Of a DNA stretch of 64,000 bases, positions 11,236-19,481 are shown one piece after another; the stretch's first letter is position 1; the number at the start of each line of letters is the position of its first letter. The stretch is from Mycobacterium paraense (GTDB taxonomy: Bacteria; Actinomycetota; Actinomycetes; Mycobacteriales; Mycobacteriaceae). Position numbers and translations under genes: made by a program. The stretch is taken from positions 207,459-271,458 of the forward strand of contig NZ_LQPM01000023.1 of NCBI RefSeq assembly GCF_002101815.1, read 5' to 3'. The notes beneath the pieces were generated by a model. The model had not been told where the DNA came from. It did no database searches and was given only the letters and a program-made list of their open reading frames with translations.

Positions 11236-12318
11236 TTATCTCGCACCGCCCCGCAACCGTTCAACGGCTAACCTCCCAGCGCCGACGTGTTCGGCGGCGG
11301 GCAGCGAATCGGCGTCGATGACCGCCGCGACCGCGCCCTCCGGTCCCGTCGTCAACGACGTGTCGGCCGGCACCCCCCGCTTGAGCAGCGCCAGGGCCAC
11401 CGGCCCGAGGTCCACGTGCTCGACGACGGTTCCGAGGCGCCCGACGGCCCGACCGCCGGCGCGGACCGCATCACCCGTCGAGGGCCGCTCCACCGAGCCG
11501 TCGAGGTGCAACAACACCAGCATCCGCGGCGGCTTGCCCAGGTTGTGCACCCGCGCGACGGTCTCCTGCCCGCGATAGCAGCCCTTGTCCAGGTGCACGG
11601 CGGCACCGATCCAGCCGACCTCGTGCGGGATCGTGCGCTCGTCGGTGTCGACGCCGAGGCGCGCGCGCAGCGCCGCCACCCGGTGGGCTTCGTAGGCCCA
11701 CACCCCCGCCGGGCGCAGACCGGCCCCGGTGAGGCGATCCAGCCAGCCGGGCGCCTCGCCGCGCGGCACCACCAGATCCAGCTCGATCGGGCCCGCGGGC
11801 GCGGCGGGCATCCGCCGCGCAAACCCACCCCCGGGGACCGCGACCGCGGTCAGCTCGGCGGGGAGGGCGTCGAGTTCGAGCGCGTCGAGCACCGCGCGGT
11901 CGGCCAGCCGCGGACCGAGCAGCGACAGCACGGCCATCTCCGCGCCGGCCGGGGTGACCTCGGACCAGAAGACCATCTTGCGCAGGTAGGCCAGCAGCGG
12001 CTCGCCCCGCCAGGGCTCGGTGTCGAGGTACGTCGTGCCGCCCAGCTCGGTCTGGATCCAGTGGTCCTCGACGCGGCCCTGGCCGTCGAGGCTGAGGTTT
12101 TGGGTGGTGGCGCCGTCGGGGAGTTCGCTCACATGTTGGGTGGAGATGCTGTGCAGCCAGGTTTGCCGGTCCTTGCCGGTCAGGGTCAGCACCGCGCGGT
12201 GGGAGCGGTCGATGACCACCGCCTCGGACTCGGCGGCGCGCTGCTCGCCCAGCGGATCGCCGTAGTGCCAGACCGCGCCGGCGTCGGGCCCGGGATCGGG
12301 TGCGGGAACAGCAGTCAC
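11236..12318 (-). CDS. ygfZ: Folate-binding protein YgfZ (Fe-S cluster assembly)
   Basis: A 360-residue member of the YgfZ/GcvT-like family (Rv0811c type), which binds tetrahydrofolate and supports repair or assembly of certain Fe-S proteins. The diagnostic motif KGCYRGQE, with its conserved cysteine, lies at about residues 245-252, and the GcvT-like fold runs through IDRSHRAVLTLTGKDRQTWL near the N-terminus. The GTG start at 12318 is 43 bases from the divergent pabC start. Position beside a folate-synthesis gene agrees with the folate link. Confidence 0.93.
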   Translation of the reverse strand: MTAVPAPDPGPDAGAVWHYGDPLGEQRAAESEAVVIDRSHRAVLTLTGKDRQTWLHSISTQHVSELPDGATTQNLSLDGQGRVEDHWIQTELGGTTYLDTEPWRGEPLLAYLRKMVFWSEVTPAGAEMAVLSLLGPRLADRAVLDALELDALPAELTAVAVPGGGFARRMPAAPAGPIELDLVVPRGEAPGWLDRLTGAGLRPAGVWAYEAHRVAALRARLGVDTDERTIPHEVGWIGAAVHLDKGCYRGQETVARVHNLGKPPRMLVLLHLDGSVERPSTGDAVRAGGRAVGRLGTVVEHVDLGPVALALLKRGVPADTSLTTGPEGAVAAVIDADSLPAAEHVGAGRLAVERLRGGAR

Positions 12319-12361
12319 ACGACAACTCTACGGATTCGGCGCGCGGCTAGGCTTACCGTCC

Positions 12362-13246
12362 ATGGCCGACCAGATGGGTGTGATCGTCACGCTGGACGGC
12401 GAGATCCATCCGCCGGGGACGCCACTGCTGCACGCCGACGACCTGGCGGCCGTCCGCGGCGACGGCATCTTCGAGACCCTGCTGATCCGCGACGGCCGGG
12501 CCTGCCTGGTGGAGTCGCATCTGCAGCGGCTCACCCAGTCGGCCAAATTGATGGACCTGCCCGCGCCGGACCTGCCCGGTTGGCGGCGCGCCATCGACGA
12601 GGCGACGCGCCGGTGGGCCGCGGGCACCGCCGACGAAGGCGCGATGCGCTTGATCTACAGCCGCGGCCGCGAGGGCGGGTCGGCGCCGAGCGCCTACGTG
12701 ATGGTCACCCCCGTCCCGGACCGGGTGACCGCGGTTCGCCGCGACGGGCTCTCGGCGATCACGCTCGACCGCGGGCTGCCGGCCAAAGGCGCCGATGCCA
12801 TGCCCTGGCTGCTGGCCGGCGCCAAGACGCTGTCATATGCGGTCAACATGGCCGCCCTGCGGCACGCCGACCGCCAGGGCGCCGGCGACGTCATCTTCGT
12901 CAGCTCCGACGGCTACATCCTGGAAGGCCCGCGCTCGACTGTGGTGATCGCCACCGACACCGGCGCGGACGGCGCGCCCTGCCTGCTGACGCCGCCGCCG
13001 TGGTACCCGATCCTGCGGGGCACCACGCAACAGGCCCTGTTCGAGGTGGCCCGGGCCAAGGGCTACGACTGCGACTACCGCGCGCTGCGGCCTTCGGATC
13101 TGCATGCGGCCCAAGGGATCTGGCTGATCTCAAGCATGACCCTGGCGGCGCGTGTGCACACGCTCGACGGTCGCCGGCTGCTCCGGTCGCCGATCGTCAC
13201 CGAATTCGCCGAACTGGTGGACGCGGCCATCGTCAGCGATCGCTGA
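12362..13246 (+). CDS. pabC: Aminodeoxychorismate lyase (class IV PLP enzyme)
   Basis: A 294-residue fold-type IV PLP enzyme that releases pyruvate from 4-amino-4-deoxychorismate to give p-aminobenzoate for folate. The PLP lysine is Lys155 in LAGAKTLSYAVNM, and the cofactor-binding segment DGYILEGPRSTVVI follows. Branched-chain and D-amino-acid transaminases share the fold, so the exact reaction is inferred from the Rv0812 match and position. Divergent from ygfZ. In the M. tuberculosis order the next gene is the nitrobindin homologue; here 4.3 kb intervene. Confidence 0.88.
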   Translation: MADQMGVIVTLDGEIHPPGTPLLHADDLAAVRGDGIFETLLIRDGRACLVESHLQRLTQSAKLMDLPAPDLPGWRRAIDEATRRWAAGTADEGAMRLIYSRGREGGSAPSAYVMVTPVPDRVTAVRRDGLSAITLDRGLPAKGADAMPWLLAGAKTLSYAVNMAALRHADRQGAGDVIFVSSDGYILEGPRSTVVIATDTGADGAPCLLTPPPWYPILRGTTQQALFEVARAKGYDCDYRALRPSDLHAAQGIWLISSMTLAARVHTLDGRRLLRSPIVTEFAELVDAAIVSDR

Positions 13247-13299
13247 GCGCTGAATTCGGTTGTCGGCTCGAAGAATGGCGGGTAACTTCGGCCGTACAC

Positions 13300-13463
13300 A
13301 AGGAAGGAGGTGGTCCGCGAAATTGATAGCTTCATGGACATGTGAGGTGGCTACGCGCTAGCTGCACCGGCTCGGAAGAGTCGGCGTTTTACGCTGGCGA
13401 ATTCCCCGTAGCCACCCGGCCCCCGAGCTTCCGGTCTGTCCAACCAGGAGCTTTGCTCGGGGG
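13300..13463 (+). ncRNA. Candidate structured RNA with mini-ORF, between pabC and the TIR gene
   Basis: The element opens with AAGGAAGGAGGTGGTCC (13300 on), an extended match to a Shine-Dalgarno sequence. An 11-codon frame GTG...TGA (13310-13345, reading VVREIDSFMDM) follows. Next come three hairpins: arms GGTGGCTACG (13346-13355) and CGTAGCCACC (13407-13416) close a domain that contains CCGGCTC-GGAA-GAGTCGG (13367-13384, a GNRA tetraloop). A third stem, CCCCCGAGC/GCTCGGGGG, spans 13420-13463. Nothing on the plus strand follows before the convergent TIR gene. It does not match any riboswitch class I can recall. The + orientation is inferred from the Shine-Dalgarno. Confidence 0.45.
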
Positions 13464-13484
13464 TCGTTCCATGTCATGGGCCGG

Positions 13485-15023
13485 CTATTGCGCCACCCGG
13501 CTGGAGATCTGCTCGGCAATCCGCCCGGCTTGACCGTTCTCGGCCTCGGGCCCGCATGCCAGCACGTCGATCACGACATCGGACGTCGCCCGCAGCACGT
13601 GGTGGCAGATGCGGGTACCTTCCGTCTTCGTCCGCCCCTGCGCTATCCGGGGCGGGGCGCCCGCGACGTCGTCGAACTTCCAACCTTCCGTCCGGTTGTT
13701 GTAGTTCAGCGTGATCGCTTGGCCGGCGCAGGCCTTCCACTTGTCCGCGGACGCCTGCACGAACGCGCTGGCCTTGTCGGCCGACGGAAATGCCACCACC
13801 GATTCGAAGACCCGATGCGTCGGCTCGTCCGCGGCCGTGTGCACGGCCTGGCCGGCCACTGCCAGGTAGCCGCTCCCGCGGTAGGCGGCTTCGGCGATGG
13901 GTTCGTAGGCACCCAGGCAGTCCGGAATGGATATCGTCCACCGAGGATTGCGCATTCCGCTGGTTTTGTCGGAGACGACCATGTTGGGGTCGGCGACGAC
14001 GGCGCCCACATCGGGCGGGCCCAGCAAGAACGAGTCCACCTTCGCGGCGTTCGCGGTGGAATTGGAATTCGCGGCCGCCGGCGCATCGGGGGCGGCAACG
14101 GTGTTGGGGTTCGAAGCCGGCTTGGCGGCCGGCCTGCTTTTGCCGCCCTGACTGACCAGCACGACGACCACCGCGATCACGGCGATGACGGCCACAGCCG
14201 CTCCGCCGAGAATCAGCAACCTCGTGTTTGAGCCGCCCTGCTTGACCGCGCCGGCGCCGACGGCGGGTCGGCCGGCCGGCTCGGGGTCGGTGCCCGGGGC
14301 CGCCGCGGTCGCGGGCGCCGTCTCACCGACGGCCGCCGCCGCGGGCGGGCCCGCCGGCGAACCGTCCCTGGCCTCGATCTCCGCCAGGACGTTGTCGATT
14401 TCGGTTCGGGTCCGGTAGGTGACGTCGTGGCGCAGCCGCAGCATGCGCAGCAGCTGCGCGATGTCGCCGCGGGCGCTGGGGTCGTCGCCGTCCTCGTCGA
14501 ACCCCTGCCTGAGTTCGACCAATAACTGAAGCTGCTGCTGCGGACTGAGTTCCTTCTCGGCCAGCGTGTTGCCCAACCGGGTGATATAGCCGAACGGCAC
14601 CGGCGGCTCGTCCGGCAGCGGATCCGGCAAGGGCGCGGGCTTGCTTTGCAGCGCGTGCACCGCGGTGACGAGCTGAATGCCGGCGTCGACGGTCGGCTCC
14701 CGGTAGTCGATGATCTGCAGCGAGGCAAGGGGATTCACCCGCATGCTGTCGATATCGCCGATCTGAACCGGAAGGATCGGCCGGTTGAGCGCTCGCGCGT
14801 AGCGCAGCTCGGCCTGGCTGGGCTTGGACTGCAGCCAGTTGGTCGAGAGCGCGACGATGAACACGTCACACGAGCGGACCTGCTCGAGGATCTTGGCCCA
14901 CCAGGACTCCCCGCCGCCGAGCTCCTGGTCGAACCACACCTGTTGCTGGCCGCGCCGCAGGGCGGTCGTCAGAGCGTCGACCGTCGGCCTGTCCTGGCTC
15001 GAATAACTGATGAACAGCGCCAT
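13485..15023 (-). CDS. TIR domain - transmembrane - PknH-like extracytoplasmic sensor protein
   Basis: A 512-residue protein with a receptor-like layout. Residues 1-105 form a bacterial TIR domain: ALFISYSSQDRP, WFDQELGGGESWW, SCDVFIVALSTNW, and SQAELRYA with Glu72 in the place of the NADase glutamate. Residues 140-218 are a helical, charged segment and 222-265 an Ala/Pro linker. Residues 268-291 are one strong membrane helix. Residues 325-512 resemble the PknH sensor domain (PknH_C), with SFLLGPPDVGAVVADPNMVV and four cysteines (369, 432, 473, 490), consistent with two disulfides outside the membrane. ATG 15023 follows GAGGAGACGGCG. It is 69 bases downstream of the RyR gene on the same strand. 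Confidence 0.87.
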   Translation of the reverse strand: MALFISYSSQDRPTVDALTTALRRGQQQVWFDQELGGGESWWAKILEQVRSCDVFIVALSTNWLQSKPSQAELRYARALNRPILPVQIGDIDSMRVNPLASLQIIDYREPTVDAGIQLVTAVHALQSKPAPLPDPLPDEPPVPFGYITRLGNTLAEKELSPQQQLQLLVELRQGFDEDGDDPSARGDIAQLLRMLRLRHDVTYRTRTEIDNVLAEIEARDGSPAGPPAAAAVGETAPATAAAPGTDPEPAGRPAVGAGAVKQGGSNTRLLILGGAAVAVIAVIAVVVVLVSQGGKSRPAAKPASNPNTVAAPDAPAAANSNSTANAAKVDSFLLGPPDVGAVVADPNMVVSDKTSGMRNPRWTISIPDCLGAYEPIAEAAYRGSGYLAVAGQAVHTAADEPTHRVFESVVAFPSADKASAFVQASADKWKACAGQAITLNYNNRTEGWKFDDVAGAPPRIAQGRTKTEGTRICHHVLRATSDVVIDVLACGPEAENGQAGRIAEQISSRVAQ

Positions 15024-15092
15024 CGCCGTCTCCTCAAGTGACCGGGCTGTGCGCCGATACCGTATCAGTGATCGCCGCTGTTCGGTGAGCAA

Positions 15093-17435
15093 TCATTCGC
15101 GGTCGTCGGCACGGCATTCGGCGTAGCGGCGCGCGAATTCCTCACCGGGAACCGGCCATTGCTCGCCGTCGGATCCGCGCACGACCCAGTCGCCGTCCGC
15201 CGCGGCGGTGGCACCCTCCAGGGTGTTGACCGTCTCGCCGGGGCGCGCCGGCCGCGCCTGAACGATGCCCTTCCTGCGCCACCGGCCGTCACCCGCCGGT
15301 TCGTAGGTATCCCGAAAGATGTTGTCGCGCACCGACCAAACCTTGCCGTCTTCGCCCACCGCCCAATCGCCGGCGTCGGCTCGCATGGTGTGCCCCGAGT
15401 CCGACGTCCAGGTCCACGGTTGGCTGCGCTGCTCGGCGCTGACCGTCCCCGACCTGGTGAAGGTCTGCCACAGTGGGCGTGAACGATAACCCAGCTGGCG
15501 CAGGCTCCACAGGGTGGCCGCCAGGCTGCGCACCGCCGCGTTGAGCAGCTCCGGCTTGCTTTCGACCACCGACCAGTCGACCAGCTTGTCGTGGATCTTG
15601 CGGGAGTCGTCGCGCTGGGGTCCGTACCTCCAGCCGTTGCGCCGGTAGTAGCGGCACCAGTCCTCGTGCTCCGCCCGCGCCATGCTGATCGCCGCCTGGT
15701 GGTCGAAGCCCATCAGCGCAAGTTGTTCCAGCGGCGGTGAATCGGCCATGTCGCGGCCCGACAGCTGGGCCGGCGGAGTGCCCCAGGTGTTCCAGGTGTG
15801 TCCGGCGATCTGCTCCACCATCCACAGCGCGTTGCGCACCTGGCGCCGGTTCGAACCGCGATAGAACTCGCTGAGCTCGTCCCACGGCATCGCCGCGGGG
15901 GACCGGGGCGCCTCGGGGTCGAGCGTGGCCAGATAGCGCTCGTGGATCAGCCTCGCCGCGCGTTCCCAGGCATCCTGAACCAGGCCCTCGCGGGTGTCCA
16001 GGACCAGGGAGTAGGACTGCAGCGAGCCGACGACCTGGATGGCGTCGTCGGCGATGCTCGTGTTGAGATCCGAGGCGAAAACCGGCATTTCGGGGAAGCG
16101 GGCGGCCAGCCTGGTGCCGATCGTCGCGGCGAGGGTGTCCACCAGGATCACCGCGCAGGTGGAAGGCTCGGCGTCGCCGAGCAGTCGGAGCATGGTCGGC
16201 ACCGTCGGCGCCTCGGGCACCGCATCGATCCTCGGGCCGTCGGAGACGAATCCGGCCTGCTGGCGGTAAAACTCGTGGTCGCGCACGTACTCTTCGGCGT
16301 CCCTCTCGACCAGGGTGAGCGCCGGCAACGGCACCGCGCCGGGCGGGGTGAAGAAGTCCCGCTCCAGCGCGCGGCGGGTCAGGTCCGCGCACAGCGCCAG
16401 CGTCAATTGCGAAGTGCCGCAAATGAATACGCGGCTCGTTCGCCCCGTCGCGATGATGCCGTCAAGCAGCCTGCCGGCGGTGACCTCGTATTTGCCGACG
16501 ACATCGGCGGCCCATCGGGTGTCGGATCCACCGAATTGCTGGGCGCGCCAAGCCTTCGCCAGCCACGGGTCGTCGATGCGCACGATGAGCGGCAACCGCT
16601 GCCGATGATCGAGCTCGGCGAGTCGGCGACTGATCAGCTCCAGCCACAACAAGTTGACCGCCGGGTCGCGCGCCATCAAGTACAGCCGGCCGAGGTTCCG
16701 CCACAGGCGCAGCGACACCAGGGTGGCGGGGCTGTTGAAGTCCACCAGCACCACCCGGGCGCCTTGCCTGCGGGCGCGCTGAACCCGGTCGTCGCCGGCG
16801 TTGGTGATGACGACCAGCGTGCTGCGCCGGTCCAACGTCCGCGCGACGGCGCTGATCATCGATTGGCTGTCGTCGTCGACGCCGACGATGGCGGTGACGT
16901 GCTCGGCGAGGTTGGCGCGCAACCGGTCGACCTGGGACCGGAACACCCCGACCACGACCCCGCCCAAACCGGTGAAGATCGCCGCCAGCGCCACTATCCT
17001 GGCGAGCTCCAGCCCGACGGGGGTGGGGCTGGGGCAGGTGTGCCCGCCGACGGAAAAGTCGCTGGTGCTGCCCTTGACCAACTGGGCCGTCGCCATCAGC
17101 GGCGTGAAGAACGCGGGGTGGTTGGCGTCGTGACATCCCCAGTAGGAAGTGAGGCCGAGCACCGCGCTCATGGCGATCAGGACGGCGATGACGGTGAACG
17201 AAACGCCCACCACGCGATGGCTGCCGCTCGATCGGAAGCTCAGCACGCACGCCGCGATCAGCACGACGATGACGATGGCGAGCGTCGGCATCGAGCCCGG
17301 CCGCCCGAACCAGGCCAGCCAGCCGGGCAGCGCGTCGAGGATCGACGGCGCCAGCGCCAGGGCGGCCAGGTAACCGACCAGCAACAAGCTGAGACCGGAC
17401 ACGACCCAGCGAGTTACCTGCCGGGGTCTACCCAT
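15093..17435 (-). CDS. Membrane protein with Rossmann-like domains and a RyR domain
   Basis: A 780-residue protein. Four hydrophobic segments lie within about residues 10-170 (e.g. VVSGLSLLLVGYLAALALA and IVVLIAACVLSF). Next is a TrkA/RCK-like Rossmann region (HVTAIVGVDDDSQSMISAVA ... GARVVLVDFNSPATL), and a second such fold starts at SRVFICGTSQLTLALCADL. Residues about 515-625 match the ryanodine-receptor RyR domain: PWDELSEFYRGSNRRQV, ALMGFDHQAAISMARAEHED, WCRYYRRNGWRYGP, KIHDKLVDW. The C-terminus carries two copies of a GDWxV-x-G-x-W/P-V-x5-F-x3-Y module (about 688-711 and 748-771). ATG 17435 has GGAGG upstream. The layout suggests a ligand-gated membrane sensor; function is inference. Confidence 0.8.
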   Translation of the reverse strand: MGRPRQVTRWVVSGLSLLLVGYLAALALAPSILDALPGWLAWFGRPGSMPTLAIVIVVLIAACVLSFRSSGSHRVVGVSFTVIAVLIAMSAVLGLTSYWGCHDANHPAFFTPLMATAQLVKGSTSDFSVGGHTCPSPTPVGLELARIVALAAIFTGLGGVVVGVFRSQVDRLRANLAEHVTAIVGVDDDSQSMISAVARTLDRRSTLVVITNAGDDRVQRARRQGARVVLVDFNSPATLVSLRLWRNLGRLYLMARDPAVNLLWLELISRRLAELDHRQRLPLIVRIDDPWLAKAWRAQQFGGSDTRWAADVVGKYEVTAGRLLDGIIATGRTSRVFICGTSQLTLALCADLTRRALERDFFTPPGAVPLPALTLVERDAEEYVRDHEFYRQQAGFVSDGPRIDAVPEAPTVPTMLRLLGDAEPSTCAVILVDTLAATIGTRLAARFPEMPVFASDLNTSIADDAIQVVGSLQSYSLVLDTREGLVQDAWERAARLIHERYLATLDPEAPRSPAAMPWDELSEFYRGSNRRQVRNALWMVEQIAGHTWNTWGTPPAQLSGRDMADSPPLEQLALMGFDHQAAISMARAEHEDWCRYYRRNGWRYGPQRDDSRKIHDKLVDWSVVESKPELLNAAVRSLAATLWSLRQLGYRSRPLWQTFTRSGTVSAEQRSQPWTWTSDSGHTMRADAGDWAVGEDGKVWSVRDNIFRDTYEPAGDGRWRRKGIVQARPARPGETVNTLEGATAAADGDWVVRGSDGEQWPVPGEEFARRYAECRADDRE

Positions 17436-17515
17436 CCGCCGACCTCCCTCGCCCGAGCATCGTCGCGGTGATCGCTAGCGACAGAGGTTATCTCGGCCCG
17501 CGGCCCTGGAGGTGA

Positions 17516-18163
17516 CTATCCGGCGAACCGCGACAGCCGCGCCGAAAGATGCGGCACCAGACCGCCGTCGGCGTCCACCCGCTCCTCGACGTAGGCCAGG
17601 TCACCGCCCTCGACGATGCCGTAGAGCCGCTTGGCGCCGCCGACCAGAACGCCCGACCGACTGCGGGCGAGGGCGTCGGTCACCAACTCCCACGACGACT
17701 GGGTGCGCGGCCGCCCGTAGAACAGTTCGACATAGCCGGCCGAATGGGCCAGCAACAGCTCGATGGCCTGCGACTCGGTCGGATCGTCGGGATCGTTGAC
17801 GAACCGCCAGAAGCCCGTCTCGCGCAACCCTGGCTCTTGGTATTCGCCCTTGTCGTCGAGCCGCCAGGACCGGGCTTCCCAATTCAGGTAGTCGCCGCCG
17901 TCGTGGGAGACCACGATCTGCTGACCGAACCGGTAGTCGCCGTCGTGTCCGCGGCCCTCGCCCTCGCCGCGCCACACACCGACCAGCGGCAGCAGCGCCA
18001 GCAGCGCGTCGTTGAGGTTGGCGCCTTCGCGCAGATTCGCCGTGTCGGCGGGCACCGGCAGATCGTCGAAGGCGGGGATGTTGCGGGAAGCGGTCACCTT
18101 GGCGCGTTCGGCGGCGGCAGCCACCGCGCGGTCACCGGAAGCCGTGGGGTCGTCGGGGCTCAC
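17516..18163 (-). CDS. Nitrobindin-like heme protein / peroxynitrite isomerase (Rv0813c type)
   Basis: A 215-residue beta-barrel protein of the nitrobindin/THAP4-like (FABP-related) family. The diagnostic motif GVWRGEGEG lies at residues 62-70, and His205 in GLVPHLSARL matches the proximal heme ligand. Family members bind ferric heme and isomerise peroxynitrite to nitrate. The GTG start at 18163 overlaps the stop of the small membrane gene upstream (GTGA). The RyR/TIR pair lies directly downstream on the same strand, with an 80-base gap that may hold its own promoter. Confidence 0.92.
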   Translation of the reverse strand: MSPDDPTASGDRAVAAAAERAKVTASRNIPAFDDLPVPADTANLREGANLNDALLALLPLVGVWRGEGEGRGHDGDYRFGQQIVVSHDGGDYLNWEARSWRLDDKGEYQEPGLRETGFWRFVNDPDDPTESQAIELLLAHSAGYVELFYGRPRTQSSWELVTDALARSRSGVLVGGAKRLYGIVEGGDLAYVEERVDADGGLVPHLSARLSRFAG

Positions 18164-18258
18164 GACTCGTCAGTGATGAGCCGGTAGAGGGTGTACAGCG
18201 CGAACCATGAGATGACCACGACCGCTATGACCAGCATGATCTCGAAGAAGAGCACCAC
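18160..18258 (-). CDS. 32-residue single-span membrane protein
   Basis: A short gene read directly from the minus strand. It starts with GTG at 18258 (a second GTG follows immediately) and reads VVLFFEIMLVIAVVVISW, then FALYTLYRLITDES and a TGA. That is one transmembrane helix with a short cytoplasmic tail. The stop overlaps the nitrobindin GTG start by four bases, a coupling pattern that supports translation. Similar tiny membrane proteins precede nitrobindin genes in other mycobacteria as far as I recall. Function unknown. Confidence 0.7.
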   Translation of the reverse strand: MVLFFEIMLVIAVVVISWFALYTLYRLITDES

Positions 18259-18306
18259 GGGAACGAGTCTATTCGTGCCGCGGGCCCGCTGGGACCGGCC
18301 GGGCCG

Positions 18307-18609
18307 TCAGGCGATCTTGACGTCCACCTCGTGAATGCCCGCACCGGACGGCGCCACCACGGCGTCACCGTTGCCGATCGGGGACAGCGCGCGCAGCGTC
18401 CAGGACCCGGGCGCGGCGAAGAACCGGAAGTCACCGGTGGCCGACGCGACGACCTCCGCGGTGAACTCGTCCGACGAGTCCAGCAGGCGGACGAACGCGC
18501 CACCGACCGCCTGACCGGCGCCGTCCACGACCCGGCCCGTGATCACCGTTTCCTTCTCCAGATCGACGCTGGCGGGCAACGTCAGTCCTTGCTTCGGTCC
18601 AGAGCACAT
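18307..18609 (-). CDS. sseC: DUF1416 protein SseC
   Basis: A 100-residue protein of the DUF1416 family, annotated SseC in mycobacteria (Rv0814c), predicted beta-sandwich. It reads VITGRVVDGAGQAVGGAFVR then GDFRFFAAPGSWTLRALSP, a carboxypeptidase-regulatory-like pattern. The gene starts one base after the rhodanese stop, so it is the last cistron of the sulfur operon. Its biochemical role is not established. Confidence 0.9.
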   Translation of the reverse strand: MCSGPKQGLTLPASVDLEKETVITGRVVDGAGQAVGGAFVRLLDSSDEFTAEVVASATGDFRFFAAPGSWTLRALSPIGNGDAVVAPSGAGIHEVDVKIA

Positions 18610-18610
18610 A

Positions 18611-19444
18611 TCAGCTTCCCAACTCGATCGGGGCGCCCACCAGGGAGCCGTATTCCGTCCAACTGCCGTCGTAGTTTTTGACGTTTTCGTGGCCGAGTAA
18701 TTCCCGCAACACGAACCATGTGTGCGACGAACGCTCCCCGATCCGGCAATACGCGATGGTTTCCTTCGTGCCGTCCAGCCCGGCGTCGGCGTAGATCTTC
18801 GCCAATTCCTCGTCGGACTTGAAGGTGCCGTCCTCGTTGGCGGCCCGGCTCCACGGCACGTTGATCGCGCCGGGGACGTGGCCCGGCCGCTGGCTCTGCT
18901 CCTGCGGCAGGTGTGCCGGCGCGAGGATCTTGCCCGAGAACTCGTCCGGGGAGCGCACGTCGACCAGGTTCTTGACGTTGATGGCCGCGATCACCTCGTC
19001 GCGGAAGGCGCGGATGCTGTTGTCCGGCGGGGCCGCGGTGTACGAGGTGGCCGGCCGGTTGACGGTGTCGGTGGTCAGCGGGCGCCCATCGAGTTCCCAC
19101 TTCTTGCGGCCGCCGTCGAGCAGCTTGACGTCGGCGTGGCCGTACAGCTTGAAATACCAGTAGGCGTAGGCGGCGAACCAGTTGTTGTTGCCGCCGTAGA
19201 GGACGACCGTGTCGTCGTTGGAGATGCCGCGGTCGGACAGCAGCTTGGAGAATTGCTGTGCGTCCACGAAATCGCGCTTGACGGGATCCTGCAGATCGGT
19301 GCGCCAGTCCAGCTTGATCGCGCCGGCGATGTGGCCGGTGTCGTAGGCGCTGGCGTCCTCGTCCACTTCGACGAAGACGACGTTTCCGGCATCGAGATTG
19401 CTCTCGGCCCAGTCCGCGGAGACCAGGACGTCGGAGCGAGCCAT
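18611..19444 (-). CDS. cysA2: Thiosulfate sulfurtransferase (rhodanese) CysA2/SseA type
   Basis: A 277-residue two-domain rhodanese (Rv0815c type). The C-terminal domain has the catalytic cysteine Cys233 in the loop YCRIGERSSH; the N-terminal domain is the inactive partner (EVDEDASAYDTGHIAGAIKL). It transfers sulfane sulfur from thiosulfate or a related donor to a thiol or cyanide. Gene order DUF4395-cysA2-sseC and the polycysteine leader upstream tie it to cysteine-controlled sulfur supply. Confidence 0.94.
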   Translation of the reverse strand: MARSDVLVSADWAESNLDAGNVVFVEVDEDASAYDTGHIAGAIKLDWRTDLQDPVKRDFVDAQQFSKLLSDRGISNDDTVVLYGGNNNWFAAYAYWYFKLYGHADVKLLDGGRKKWELDGRPLTTDTVNRPATSYTAAPPDNSIRAFRDEVIAAINVKNLVDVRSPDEFSGKILAPAHLPQEQSQRPGHVPGAINVPWSRAANEDGTFKSDEELAKIYADAGLDGTKETIAYCRIGERSSHTWFVLRELLGHENVKNYDGSWTEYGSLVGAPIELGS

Positions 19445-19481
19445 GGTGGGTGTTCCTTTCGATTGCTTTCTGACGTTCGGG

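Noticed and set aside
11287..13326. A 679-codon plus-strand frame over ygfZ and pabC
   Set aside because: Antisense to ygfZ in its first half and out of frame with pabC; no motifs.
13342..13533. A 63-codon plus-strand frame in the pabC-TIR gap
   Set aside because: It lies on the hairpins and overlaps the TIR 3' end; strong stem structure makes an RNA explanation better.
13485..15023. Calling the TIR gene a Ser/Thr protein kinase because of its PknH-like sensor
   Set aside because: No kinase subdomains (no GxGxxG, HRD or DFG); the N-terminus is TIR.
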